In this document: piece after piece, positions 25,301 to 34,502 of the stretch
How positions within the stretch are numbered: position 1 is the stretch's first letter
How the letters are laid out: every line of letters starts with the position of its first letter
Assembly: GCA_028641055.1 (NCBI GenBank)
Contig: CM054058.1
Span: 240,360,187-240,424,186, forward strand
DNA length: 64,000 nt
Source: Alopecurus myosuroides
Lineage: Eukaryota; Streptophyta; Magnoliopsida; Poales; Poaceae
Direction: 5' to 3'
Translations under genes and position numbers: made by a program
The notes under the pieces: model-generated
Databases searched by the model: none
What the model saw: the letters and a program-made list of their open reading frames with translations, nothing else
Told to the model about the DNA's origin: nothing

Positions 25301-26465
25301 AGACAAATTTGTTTCCCCTTGGAATTGTTTTTAAAGATTTAAATGAACCATTATCTCTAGCAATGTGTGCAGTGGACCCTGAGTCTACAACCCAACTGTT
25401 ATGAAAAGTAGTAGTAAATAAAGACTCGGTGCAAACATAAACGTCGGTTATACCTTCAGGGGATTCATTCCCCTTGCGGCTGTCTTCCCCTTTAGTATTT
25501 TTCTGGTTGTCGTTGGTTTTCCTTCTTTTAGGGCAATCTGATCTGTAGTGTCCATAATCACCGCAGCCATGACATCTGAAGTTCCTCTTGTCAAAATTCT
25601 GAGAAGAGTTGCCGTTGTGATTGTTGCGTTGTCCCTTATCCCTCCTATCATCAAAATACTTGTTGTTGTAGTTGTTGCGATGTCCAGTATCCCTTCTATC
25701 ATTCCTGTAAGGCCTCTGGTCTCTGTCCCTCTTAGTATTAATCTTGTCCCTGAGATCTTGTCCAAACTTCCTTTTCTGCAAGTTCCTTTTGTTGCCATTG
25801 CTTCTATGTTCACCAAGATGAAGCTCAGTATGGTGTGAGTCTTTCTCCTTCCCTGCATTGAGCTTTCTATCTTCCTCCATCAATAAGTGTTGTCTCAGGC
25901 TCCTCATATTGAGTGTACGCTCTGAATGACAAAAGGAGATTTTGAACTGTTCCCATGATGGTGGCAAGGAGTTCAGGACAACCATTACTTGGACTTCTTC
26001 CTGGAAGGGATAACCAGCATTTTTTAGTTCCTCGGCCAAGACAACAAGCTTGTTCAAGTGTTCATTAACAGATTTGTCACCCATCCTTGAATTCAGGAAT
26101 TTATTCACAAGGCTCAATACTTTCATCAGAGAAATCTCTCCAAAATCTTGTTCCAGCCTGATCATAATGCCGCAAGCTGTGTCTTCAGTTTCATATTCAG
26201 CAGCTAGTGAATCTGACATTGAACCTAACATGAAAACTCTGGCATTCTTGTTATCCTTAGTCCACTGCTTTAATTCATCCATGTATTCCTGCTTCTCTTC
26301 ATCTGTAGCATCGTCTGTTGGCTGGATTGGTGTAGGAGCATCGACAACATAATCTATATTTTCCGAAGTGAGCAAATACAATAACTTTCTCTTCCAAACT
26401 GTGAAATTGTTTCCATCCAGCTTGTACGCACGCATCAGCTCAGCAAACACGGCATTGGAGGCCAT
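22308..26465 (-). CDS. Copia Gag-Pol polyprotein (1385 aa)
   Basis: A single frame with the copia order gag, protease, integrase, RT, RNase H. Gag is followed by a CCHC zinc knuckle (residues 298-311). The protease site is DSGS (361-364). Integrase has the GLGHIS-type H/C finger and DDE residues in HSDICGEF, RTDRGGEY and QNGVAERRN. RT has the QMDVKTAFLNG and YVDD catalytic motifs. RNase H has DADWQGD and SSMEAEYVA. It resembles the TNT1-94 type. No stop or frameshift is seen, and it begins MASNAVFAEL about 0.6 kb inside the 5' LTR. It mediates reverse transcription in cytoplasmic particles and nuclear integration. It is potentially active. Confidence 0.95.
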   Translation of the reverse strand: MASNAVFAELMRAYKLDGNNFTVWKRKLLYLLTSENIDYVVDAPTPIQPTDDATDEEKQEYMDELKQWTKDNKNARVFMLGSMSDSLAAEYETEDTACGIMIRLEQDFGEISLMKVLSLVNKFLNSRMGDKSVNEHLNKLVVLAEELKNAGYPFQEEVQVMVVLNSLPPSWEQFKISFCHSERTLNMRSLRQHLLMEEDRKLNAGKEKDSHHTELHLGEHRSNGNKRNLQKRKFGQDLRDKINTKRDRDQRPYRNDRRDTGHRNNYNNKYFDDRRDKGQRNNHNGNSSQNFDKRNFRCHGCGDYGHYRSDCPKRRKTNDNQKNTKGEDSRKGNESPEGITDVYVCTESLFTTTFHNSWVVDSGSTAHIARDNGSFKSLKTIPRGNKFVYLGTSAKADILGIGNYELKLPNGGKLVLENTLFSPNMRRNIISVSKLEVVGYKVLFGDAQAKILLDGSLVHAGDRHEGLYFLNDISENNCFLGEDNSMVRNIAGNNNCSESYLWHLRLGHISKNRIKRLISSGILKFKWVDYGICEACILGKMTRSPFPKAGRSTEQLAIVHSDICGEFSTPTLGGQKIYFITFIDDYSRYGYVYLLKHKSEGFEAFKVFKAEVENQLNKKIKILRTDRGGEYTSGILDDFCKENGIVHHYTLPYTPQQNGVAERRNRTLMDMVRSMMAYSDLPLSFWGEALHTAVYLLNHSPSKSVKLTPYELWKGRKPSLRHLAVWGCNAQIRVPSQLRTKLQPKSTPGIFIGYASGSNGYRFYDPEKKKLIESGDAVFLDQDTPRRAKRSRVELLVQPENDILRNTEPMVQESNDASPNNNPTTSASMPRRSGRNTQAPSYLDEYFVFLGEVHSKVQTLEEEPKTFKAALASPESKLWMEAMQEELNSMKKNGVWELVKLPNNRRAIGSKWIFKRKLNASGQVDKYKARLVAKGFTQKEGIDFVETFSPVAKFTSIRIISALTAYYDLELHQMDVKTAFLNGLLEEEIYMNQPDGFVEKGDEGKVCKLNRSIYGLKQASRQWYILFDNAITSYGFSMTEGDHCIYFKIVGDKFVLLSLYVDDILIASNDKSTLMEVKIWLSSKFDMKDMGEASYVLGVEIRRDRRKRVLGLSQKAYLNTILKRFSMEICKPVKVPILRGTKLSEEMCAKTPEEKEKMSNIPYSSALGSLMYAMLFTRPDLCHAVGLLSRYQMNPGAEHWKQIKNTLRYVKGTVDYFLCFNGHNLQLQGFTDADWQGDLDDRRSTSGYIFKLAGGAISWRSKKQDPVALSSMEAEYVAASEAVKEAVWLKEFLASLKVIDSASNPVTLYCDNQAAIKVSKDPKFHSKSKHIEGRYHYIRDVINRLKTIRLEYLPSVDMTADPLTKPLSQEVFCKHVCNMGLRSWN

Positions 26466-27063
26466 TGAGAACGAGAAGATTACAGACTTACAGTGATGAT
26501 GTCCTGTTTCTTGTTGAAGTTCTGTCGAACAGGTTCCGCACGCTGCTGATGGCGAGGGGCAGGGCGTGCTCGTTGGAGAAGCGACGAGAGTTGTTGATGG
26601 CGACTAGAAGCAGATGGCGATTCCTCCGGGCAGACAAAGCAGCTGGATGGCAAGTTCCTCGGCGAGATCGATCCCGACGAGTTGCTGCAGACCCGTGACG
26701 CAGCGGCGAAGTAACAGACCGGGGCGGCAGCAGCGACACAGCAGACAGGGGCGAGAACGGCGGGTGGCAATGGAGCAGACAGGGGAGGCGAAAAACTGTG
26801 CGGATGCGAGGCGGCGAGCGGGTCAGTGTTGAGCGGCGGCGGCGGCGACGGATGCTTCGCGTAATCTGGACACGAAGCTGAGAGGTAGATCGATCTTATT
26901 TTCCCTTTTCTTCTATTCCCAGTAAACGTACGTGGCTTGTTTCCTTTCACGGGTTGGACTCCTTGGAGCACGTGGAAAGTTTGGCCGTACGTGACCGATT
27001 AAGAGACGACGGCGATCAGATGATGATTAACACCAACGGAACGCCATTAATCTCCCGATTAAG

Positions 27064-27075
27064 CTCTGATACCAA
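27064..27075 (-). other. Copia primer binding site (initiator-Met tRNA)
   Basis: The minus strand reads TTGGTATCAGAGC immediately after the 5' LTR end at 27076. Between it and the polyprotein start (26466-27060) is a non-coding leader of about 600 bases. Confidence 0.9.
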
Positions 27076-27653
27076 TGTAAGAAATATTAGCGATTCGGTC
27101 TAACCCCTATTCCTCGATCCTCTTCCGTGGTTCCGCTCACAATGATCTTTGAGGCTAGGGGTTAGGGACCAATATATAGTGTGCTTTCCAGTTTAATTTA
27201 AACTGTACCAATTGCAGATAATTCCAGATAAACTCTGTTTAAACGAGAGTCCAGGCTAAGCTAATCAACCACGATCACTAGTAGCCTATATGGATTCTCA
27301 AACTGCAATTTTAGTCCCTTGCACGTGAGTGTGAGTCCCACGCTGAATTTGAATACAAATATCAAATTCACAGGCTTTAACAATTCAAGGCGCCAATCCC
27401 TTGAACAACCTGGCGTTCCATAATATGTTGTGCCCGGGCAAATATACAAAGATGTATAATATTATTCCAGCGTTAATAAACACTGTATTCCAACATACAT
27501 GTACCGGCTTCCTTGAACACACAATTCCATTCAAGTATATATATCAAGCAATATCCAACGCAATGGTAAATTCCATATTGAGTAATTATATTCCAGGAGA
27601 TTAAATAATGTAGTACGTAAATATGTTGCAAGCCACACCATAAAATTCCTACA
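27076..27653 (-). repeat. Copia 5' LTR
   Basis: 578 bp, read as identical to 21709-22286. Because the element shares the orientation of the kinase gene, transcripts started here would run through the element towards the kinase half at 20413-21708. Confidence 0.93.
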
Positions 27654-28774
27654 GTGCCTGCGCCCATTACCTCGTACGGCGTGTCCGCCCATGACATGTT
27701 GGGCTTAGCCGCCATGGACATGGAGAAGCCTGCGGAGTCTTGCTTTCCCCCCTTACAGTCGCCGGCGCTGGAGCTCACCGTGCAGCCGAGCGCGCCGTTG
27801 CTCGCGTCGAGGAAATCGAACCCAGGCGGGCACAAACAGCTAGGCCGGGCGTCGCGAGCGAGGACGCAGTAGCTGTTGAACCCGCAAACGCCCTTGACCA
27901 GGCACCGATTGCTCGGTGTGCTCCATTGGACGTTGGTCTTGGACGCGCCGCCGGGCACGAAGGCGTGGCGGTACAGACGCAGAATTCCGTCAGGGTCAAG
28001 CGTGAGTCGGTAGTAGGCTTGCTCTCCAGCAGCTTCTGTGGCTCCGGGCCGCGTCAAGTTGTTGGTGTAGCTGCCATTGTCGCTGCCTACGCCTACCTGG
28101 TAGAGCAGGCCACTGGCATCGAGGCGCAAGGTGAGGGGGAAACCTATCTGGAACGTCGCCGTGTCCCAGTACGCCGCGGCTGCAACGTTGGCCGTGCCCA
28201 CCGGGTACAGCACGAGGTTGCCGTCGTTTTGCTGGTTGGTGAGCCGGTACTTTCCGGTGGCCTTGTTGGTGTCGGACACGCTGGAGAAGAGCTGTGCCCC
28301 CGGCACGAGGTCCTGCCCGGCGAGCAGGGTGTCGGTCGGGGACGCGAACGTCGACCACACCACCGACGCGTCGGCGCCGTACAGCACGAAGTTGCCGTCG
28401 TCGAGCATGGCGCCCGCGACGGCCGGCCGGGGAGGCACGGCGACGGGCCTGTCCTGGATGCTCGCGCCCATCCAGATCAGACGACCGTCGTAGGTGAGCC
28501 TCAGCGAGCCGCCCGTGTCCGGCGTGTCGTTGCGGTTGGCGGTCCAGGTGATGGTTACGTTGGGCGCGGTCGCGAGCCAGACGCCGAGCGCGAGGCCGCC
28601 ATCCGTGGCGTAGAAGCCGAAGGAGAAGTGGCCCGACGGGGACGATAAGCCGGCCCCGGCGGCAGCTAGCAGGGGGGATCCAGATGTGATGTTCGTTTGC
28701 GCACATGACACGTCGAAGGGGAAAAGCATGGCTAGTGTTAAGGACAAGAGCAGATGCAAAGCCATGGCGGCCAT
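27654..28774 (-). pseudogene. G-type lectin receptor-like kinase, N-terminal part (signal peptide, B-lectin, EGF-like)
   Basis: Starts MAAMALHL with a hydrophobic signal peptide ending near SCAQTN. It continues with a bulb-type lectin domain (WTANRND and DGNFVLY segments), an S-locus-like region and an EGF-like Cys cluster (CGFNSYC...CLCPPGF). The frame breaks at residue 374 in the copia LTR, where it would read on into an LTR-encoded tail and stop. It is GC-rich with no intron. The rest of the gene is at 20413-21708. A secreted truncated lectin fragment could still be made from the native promoter, which should lie above 28774; no clear TATA box was found there. Confidence 0.9.
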
Positions 28775-29835
28775 GGATGACGAGCTAAAAACTAGCCTGG
28801 GCGAATGCTCAGTTTCCTCGCTATCTGCGTAGTACGATGTTACACTTTACCCAATCACCCAACGGGTCAACCGTGGTAGTTCGTCAAAATTGTACAGTAT
28901 TGAATTGAACATTTGAGTTCTGTTGCATCTTGATTTGCCACGGACCAAACACCACAGCAGCGTGACGCCTGACGGGCAAATATATCATGTCTGCGACTTT
29001 TCCATTGATGAATCAACCGGACGTCATGTGGGCCACGAGAAGAATGCGCATTGGACATTTCTCCCCCAAAGTGATCAATCAAATCAAATGTAGATTGTTC
29101 TTTGGTACTGCAAACAAAAAACCATGGCAGCATATTTCTATCTCTCCTGGCGCGGCAATCATCGCATGTACGTACTGGCTAGGCCGGCCATGCGCCTACA
29201 GAGGATTCGGCGATAGACCTTTTCAATTTCGATCAAATTTCAACCTGCACCAAACAGAAAGCCTGGTAATTAACCTATCTGAAACAACAGTAACTCAAAA
29301 TTCAACCTCTCGTTGTCTCGATATTATTTTCAACCCGTCACACGATGACGGGAGGTGCCGCACTAGCACATTAGGTGTTGTTGCTCCACGAAGGTGACAA
29401 CTTTCCCCCGATTTTCTTGGTCTTCTTTGGCGGTTAGGGAAACACGTCATCACTTGTTGAGTTTTTTTTGTTTGATCTGTACAATCGTTGATTAAGATTT
29501 CGGTTCCTGAACCTATACCGATTATGGATGCAATATATCTTCTACCTTGTTATTGTGGGTGCTATTCACGAGCTCAGAGTTCAACTCCAATTAAAGAAAA
29601 AACCTGTGAACTTTTGGGCAATTTCTGAATGATACTAATGCCTGTTCTTGACGAGTTTCCGTGAGCAAACCGTATTTTTCATAAGGAGAATATATTAATA
29701 TCACGAAGATATCAACAGTCTCTGCAACAACGTGATGCCCTAATGCCACGACGGATGCACACATCCAAACAAAAAAAAGAAGAAACTAAAAAAAAAGAAA
29801 AATCCCGCGACAGAGTTACAGTCCTTGCAGCAGTA
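28775..29835. other. Upstream region of the receptor kinase gene, no gene seen
   Basis: No supported coding frame on either strand. It presumably holds the native promoter of the minus-strand kinase gene in its left part. A-rich tracts occur near 29770-29805. Nothing else is recognised. Confidence 0.5.
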
Positions 29836-29838
29836 TAA

Positions 29839-31909
29839 GGCTGGTGCCAATGCACCGCCCACTATTCACGGGCTATAGCCCCCGCCACGTCACCTTCTCT
29901 CACCACTATCACCCCACTATCACGGGCACGGTGCCAGTGCACGGGCTATAGCCCGGGCTGTAAGATTCTCTCTCTGCCACATCAGCTTTTCTCTCTCCTC
30001 CACGTCAACACAAATTTTTGAAACGAAAACATTACAAATAATGCAAGGAAATAATTTTATTGAACTAAAATTGTTACCGATTACATACTAATTAATAAAA
30101 TTGCATAATAAATTGTAAAAATTACATAAACATTAAAAAAATCTAATCATCGTGCTCGTCGTCGTCGTCGTCATCCTCCAGCAGCCCTAGGTCTTTTTCC
30201 ACTATCTGTAGGGCCTTGTCATGTTTGCGCTTTTCAGCTTCGGTCATGCCGGCGGTTGAGCGGTCTTGCAATTTGTTATATTGCTTCAGTAGCTTAGACC
30301 TCAATAAAACTTGATACATTTTCGCCATTCCGAAGCCTGCACTTGATCCCTCGCTGGACGCTTCCTTCTCCTTCTTCTTTCCCTTGCGAAACGCGGCCTT
30401 GGCCTTATCGCGGCCAGGAGGACGCGGCTCCTCCTCCGTCGCGTCGCTAGAGCTGTACTCACCTCCGACCCCCAGACGGGTTCTCTTGGAACTGGAGTCA
30501 GTCCCACTACCTTTCCCATGCTGGGCTTTCCACTTCGCTTCCTTGCGAACAGCTTCCCACCACTTGAAGCGTTTGAAAGGCTGAGTCACTCTAGGGTCAT
30601 TTGCGTACCTCGTCAGTGCCGCTTCCATGACCATTGCATCGTCTGCTCCACTCTGACGTACCGCTTCTTCTTGGATGTGGTATCCATTGAACAAGGACAC
30701 CTCACGGTTGTAGACGTTCCAGTGATCCTTCAGTTGTCGCGGTCCTATGGCGGGCAGGATCGGCGGTAGAGTTGAACGTCTTCGCTATTCCACCCCAAAA
30801 ACTTTCGCCGGTCTTGCTATTGCCACGGCGAGAGTCCTTGGAGTTGAAAATCCAAGCATTCACCTGCAACGAAATAGATATTGTGTTAGTGAAAAATCCA
30901 AACAAAAACCAACTCCGAAATAAACATGTCACGGGTAAGAAAATTACCAGTTTTTCCTCGTCCGCACTTTTCCACTCGACCCTCTTTGGACGCGTTGGTA
31001 CCAGTGTTTCCGCGGCATCGGACCCGTCGCTTGGAGCACTGCCATCTGGAGCAGACGACGGAGGTGGTTGCTGATACGGAGGAGGTGGTTGCTGATACGG
31101 TGGAGATGGAGCGTATGAACCGTATGGATATGGAGGTGGAGCGTAAGAACCATATCCCGTAGGAGGGTACGGAGGAAGTGGACTCCCGCTACCTGTAGGT
31201 GGAGGTGGAGGTGGTGGTGCGTAAGCATACGGAGGATGCTGGTATGAACCATATCCCGTAGGAAGCGGACCATATGGCCCCGGAGGTGGTGTGTGGGAGG
31301 GGTACAACACTCGTGGATACGGCGAAGAACCGGTATCCGACCGACGATGTGTGGGAGAGAAATCTTCTATGTGAGTAGGTTGTGACCCGTCGGACTGCAA
31401 GAGATCCGTGAACGAGGTGTTATCTGGAGTCCAACCCGACATGGCGGAGATGGTATGAGAGAAAGAGAGGAGGGAAATGGTGTGAAGAGAAGTGATGGAT
31501 GTGGGGGGGTATTTATAGGATTGGAGGTGCAAATTTGGGTCCAAATTTTTTTTTTTTTTTTTTACAGCCAGCCACGCTCCCCCCAACGGCTAGCTGACGT
31601 GGACCAATGGGGGGGCGCCACGTCAGCTAGCCGTTGCCCCCAACGGCTACCTGCCTACCGCCCCTGCCTACCGCCCCTACCCTGCCAACGCGCCGCCCGA
31701 GCCTCTCTCCCTCTCGCCCGCGCTTACCGCCCCTCCCCCCCCTACCGCCCCGCCAACGCGGGCGGTAAGCCACGCGCTACCGCCCTACCGGCGGGCGCCC
31801 CGGCTACCGCCCGCCGCCGCCTACCGCCCCTCGCTCCCGCCTCCTCTCGCCCGCCTCCGGGCGGTAGCGGCCCTACCGCCCCGCGCTACCGCCCGGGTTG
31901 GCACCAGCC
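29839..31909 (-). mobile_element. PIF/Harbinger-like DNA transposon carrying only ORF1
   Basis: The 2071-bp element is bounded by inverted GGCTGGTGCCAA termini and a 3-bp TAA target duplication (29836-29838 and 31910-31912), the hallmark of PIF/Harbinger. The left subterminal region carries the palindrome GGGCTATAGCCC twice (29870-29881 and 29943-29954). The right end (31640-31900) is dense in ACCGCCC. It encodes a Myb/SANT-like accessory protein but no DDE transposase, so it is non-autonomous. Confidence 0.7.
30143..31442 (-). pseudogene. Harbinger ORF1-like Myb/SANT protein with a frameshift
   Basis: Exon 1 (31442-30948) starts MSGWTPDNTSF and has a Pro/Tyr/Gly-rich region, then the start of a SANT-like domain. 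A GT-AG intron spans 30947-30864. Exon 2 continues with WIFNSKD...FWGGIAKTF. Near 30745-30755 the frame is lost: the expected RQLKDHWN continuation is present one base out, so a single-base deletion is likely. The downstream frame keeps EVSLFNGYHIQEE, a Lys/Glu-rich basic linker and a C-terminal helix ending in an acidic run at 30143. Similar proteins (NAM-associated C-terminal type) act in grass Harbinger elements as DNA-binding partners of the transposase. This copy would give a truncated product. Confidence 0.7.
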
Positions 31910-31912
31910 TAA

Positions 31913-32442
31913 CCACCACCAAGACAACACATGATGTCTAGGTTCTCTAAAAATAACGCCTTTAGAAAGGAAATAGTGCACAAGCGCCATCGTCGCCTGA
32001 TCGTAGATCTTGCGTTTTCATCCTCGAGATGGTCCCGACTCTCAAAACAATGTCGTCAACAAGGCCATTGTCAGGAAGAACCAATTAAGTCCAGATCTTA
32101 GATTTTCACCTTGAAAGGTAAGAGTTTGAACTTCATCTGTGTTATCGCCCCCACTTACATAACGTTGTTACGAATCTTGAAACTCCAAACAAGTTTCTCA
32201 TCGCCGCAGTCACCAACCACCATTACTAGTCCTCAAATCTCACTTTCGATGATATTCTCCAAGTCAGAAAATGTGTTTAGGGTTTTAGGTGCTGGTCACA
32301 GCCACCGCACGCCTCACGCATATATTGATGATCAGGAGTTACAAATGCATATGTATACATCTGCGTGTACAAGCATGCAAAGGTTAGACTTTATTTTACA
32401 TACCCCCTCGATCTAAACTACATACGAGATTCAGACCGGTTC
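31913..32442. other. Unassigned stretch
   Basis: No supported gene. Parts resemble diverged 3' untranslated sequence of an older element into which the Harbinger-like element inserted. The right end may be LTR sequence of the copia fragment that follows. Confidence 0.3.
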
Positions 32443-32700
32443 TAAAATGGTCTAGCATCTGCCGAGTAGCGGGTTTAGTAAATACATCCACCAACCGATC
32501 ATCGGTGGAAATAAACCTGACTTTCAATGCACAAGCAGCTACTCATTCTCCCACAAAATAGAAATCATGTTTAGTTCGAGCATGAAACACTGGATTCGCC
32601 GTCAGGTAAGTTGCCCCTAAATCATCACACCACAATATAGGTGTGCGCTGTTGTGTGACACCAAGTTCTTTGACAAGTGAGTCAATCCAGATGGCTTGTG
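32443..32700 (-). pseudogene. Copia RNase H fragment
   Basis: The minus strand reads about 85 residues of the copia RNase H end: [37 protein letters not shown], then after a stop VRFISTDDRLVDVFTKPA. One internal stop and a small deletion replace the usual IEVDYHF segment. It is cut at 32704 by an LTR. Confidence 0.75.
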
Positions 32701-32704
32701 CTGT

Positions 32705-33467
32705 TGTCGGGGTAATGGATACCAGTGTACCCAGATTCGGTCAAAGGCCCGTGGGATCCAGTCAACAAGAGGTGTACAAGCAAGACACCACACAAGCAAA
32801 GGCCTCGCGAGGGAACTCTCGGCATTGGTACTTAGCAGAGTAGGGGAATCCAGCCTCTGCCTCGCGGGTCTCCGCGAGGAATCTTCATCCACATACCTCT
32901 GCGATGAGGCAAGATGTCTTCGGGAGGAGATAGTGCACTGTTACACCCGTGACCCTCTGACATGATGGCACATGTCTCTGCCTTGCCGCAGAGACAAAGC
33001 GTGCATGAGCGGGTGACAAAACGGATGCCAAAGAAGGCAACAACGCCGGAGGGGGCAGACGCCGAAGCTTCTAATTTCCGTAGGCTCTACACATCCCACG
33101 TCATCCGATGCCTCCCATGGAGAGAAGGCACTGAGATTTTTTAGGGCACCTATAGTATCCCCTAACTCAGTATAAAAGGAGGACGATAGCCGAAATAAGG
33201 TCGAGGACACAATATCTAGGAAGGTACCTTCTTCCTCCCAAGAGCGGGAACTTCTCCTCCTCCTTGTAACCACCACCATATCCGAGCTAATAATTAGACA
33301 AGCAGAACATAGGATTTTGGCGGTTTGAACCTGGGTAAAAACTCCTTGCGTCCATGAGTTGGAAAGGCTTATCCTTCCACGTGCACCTACCGGAATGGCG
33401 ATGCGTTCATCACCAAACCAAATACGGGGGTTGATGTGCCCCGATGTCTGTCCGAACGACCGTAACA
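32705..33467 (+). repeat. Gypsy-type LTR fragment F
   Basis: Begins TGTCGGGGTAATGG and ends CGTAACA. A TATA box (TATAAAAGG) is near 33172. It is followed two bases later by the primer-site-like TGGCGCGCC at 33470. It is inserted in the copia RNase H fragment. The family is not recognised, and the left boundary could be a few bases further left. Confidence 0.55.
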
Positions 33468-33716
33468 TCTGGCGCGCCACGTAAAAGGCGCAAGTGAAAC
33501 CGGTCAGTGCGCCATGTGCGGCGACGCGGGACTCCCCCGCGGTAGACGGCCAACCGCTGCTCATGCCTCCACACGGAATCCCGGGGCTAAGTGACGTCGT
33601 GGAAGCCTCATAAGGTCTCTTCCAGTTCCTCCCAAAGATGGTCTGCGGCATCAGGTGTCGGCACACACCCAAACTTCCCCTTCAGGGCGATCAACGAGCG
33701 TCTTAAGATTGCCTAG
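33468..33716 (+). mobile_element. Leader remnant of LTR element F
   Basis: Primer site TGGCGCGCC at about 33470, then about 240 bases of leader without a convincing frame, cut by the next LTR at 33717. Confidence 0.5.
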
Positions 33717-34390
33717 TGTCGGGGGGATTACCCCTAGATGAGATGATTATTGCAAAAGATCCAGAGGATAATGAAGATGCCAAGGTTGGCCGGTTGTACT
33801 CCTTAACTTCTAGGCGGTCTTGTCTGATACCAACAGGTTGGACCATTCCAGTCGGCATGGCTCTGTCATGCAAGGATGGCGTGGGAGAAAGGAGGCATGT
33901 GCAAAAGTGAGACAAGACCCCACCTCCAATGTCAACTTGCCTCTATTCAGAATTAGTAGGCGGCCGTACGCGGAAACTTTGGCCGCGTACGTCATCAACT
34001 GTGGCGGACCGCCTTGTCACATCATGCACGGTGCTGACGCACCTAGAAGAAAAACTCATGTAGGTGACTCTTTTTGTGGGTCCCAGCCAGTTGGCCGTAC
34101 AGTCGGCCCCATCTGTCAGCTGGATTGCTAGACCCTATATAAGGCAATCCGAGCCTCACTTAGAAGGGGCGAATTCACTTAGAAGATACGGCTCTAGGAG
34201 CATACTGTAACACCGTATACACCACCACATAATTCAAGGACCTCACAAGAACGATGTCCCGAACCTAGGTACATCGTGTCTCTTACATGCTTGTTACGCA
34301 ATCCTGCATGGACACCGACGCTTGCATCTTGTGTCCCTTGGTAAACTTCATTGCTAACGCAATGGTGCTGCTGTGTATGATACCGCGACA
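33717..34390 (+). repeat. Tat-like gypsy LTR (element E), 674 bp
   Basis: TGTCGGGGGG at the start and CCGCGACA at the end give inverted TGTCG/CGACA termini. A TATA-like CTATATAAGG is near 34134. The primer site follows. Only the 5' end of the element survives, because copy C inserted at 34503. Confidence 0.7.
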
Positions 34391-34502
34391 CTTGGCGCCC
34401 ACAGTGGGGCATAGAGCGGCGTCCGGAGGCTCGTTCCACGTGGGACCCTGTTCGACTAGAGTTTCACTTTGTGCAGGTCTTCCAACCGGCTCTGGCGAGC
34501 GC
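34377..34502 (+). pseudogene. Start of gag of element E, open across the primer site
   Basis: The primer site TGGCGCCCACAGTGGGGC is at 34393-34410. The frame from an ATG in the LTR (34377) reads MIPRHLAPTVGH and stays open to the end of the fragment. The same layout occurs in the two other Tat-like elements of this window. It is truncated by the chromovirus LTR at 34503. Confidence 0.5.

Larger units (their letters stand above)
21709..27653 (-). mobile_element. Intact Ty1/copia element (5945 bp) inserted in the receptor kinase gene
   Basis: Two 578-bp LTRs (21709-22286 and 27076-27653) have TGTAAG...CCTACA ends and read as identical by eye. The target duplication is GTGCC at 21704-21708 and 27654-27658. 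It has an initiator-Met tRNA primer site, a purine tract and one uninterrupted polyprotein. Identical LTRs and a perfect duplication point to very recent insertion. It lies in the same orientation as the host gene. Confidence 0.95.

Noticed and set aside
27740..28648. 302-residue plus-strand frame
   Set aside because: Complement of the GC-rich lectin domain of the receptor kinase; no motif of its own.
33716..33998. Small minus- and plus-strand frames in LTR E
   Set aside because: Short frames within an LTR with clear ends, TATA box and primer site; no domain.
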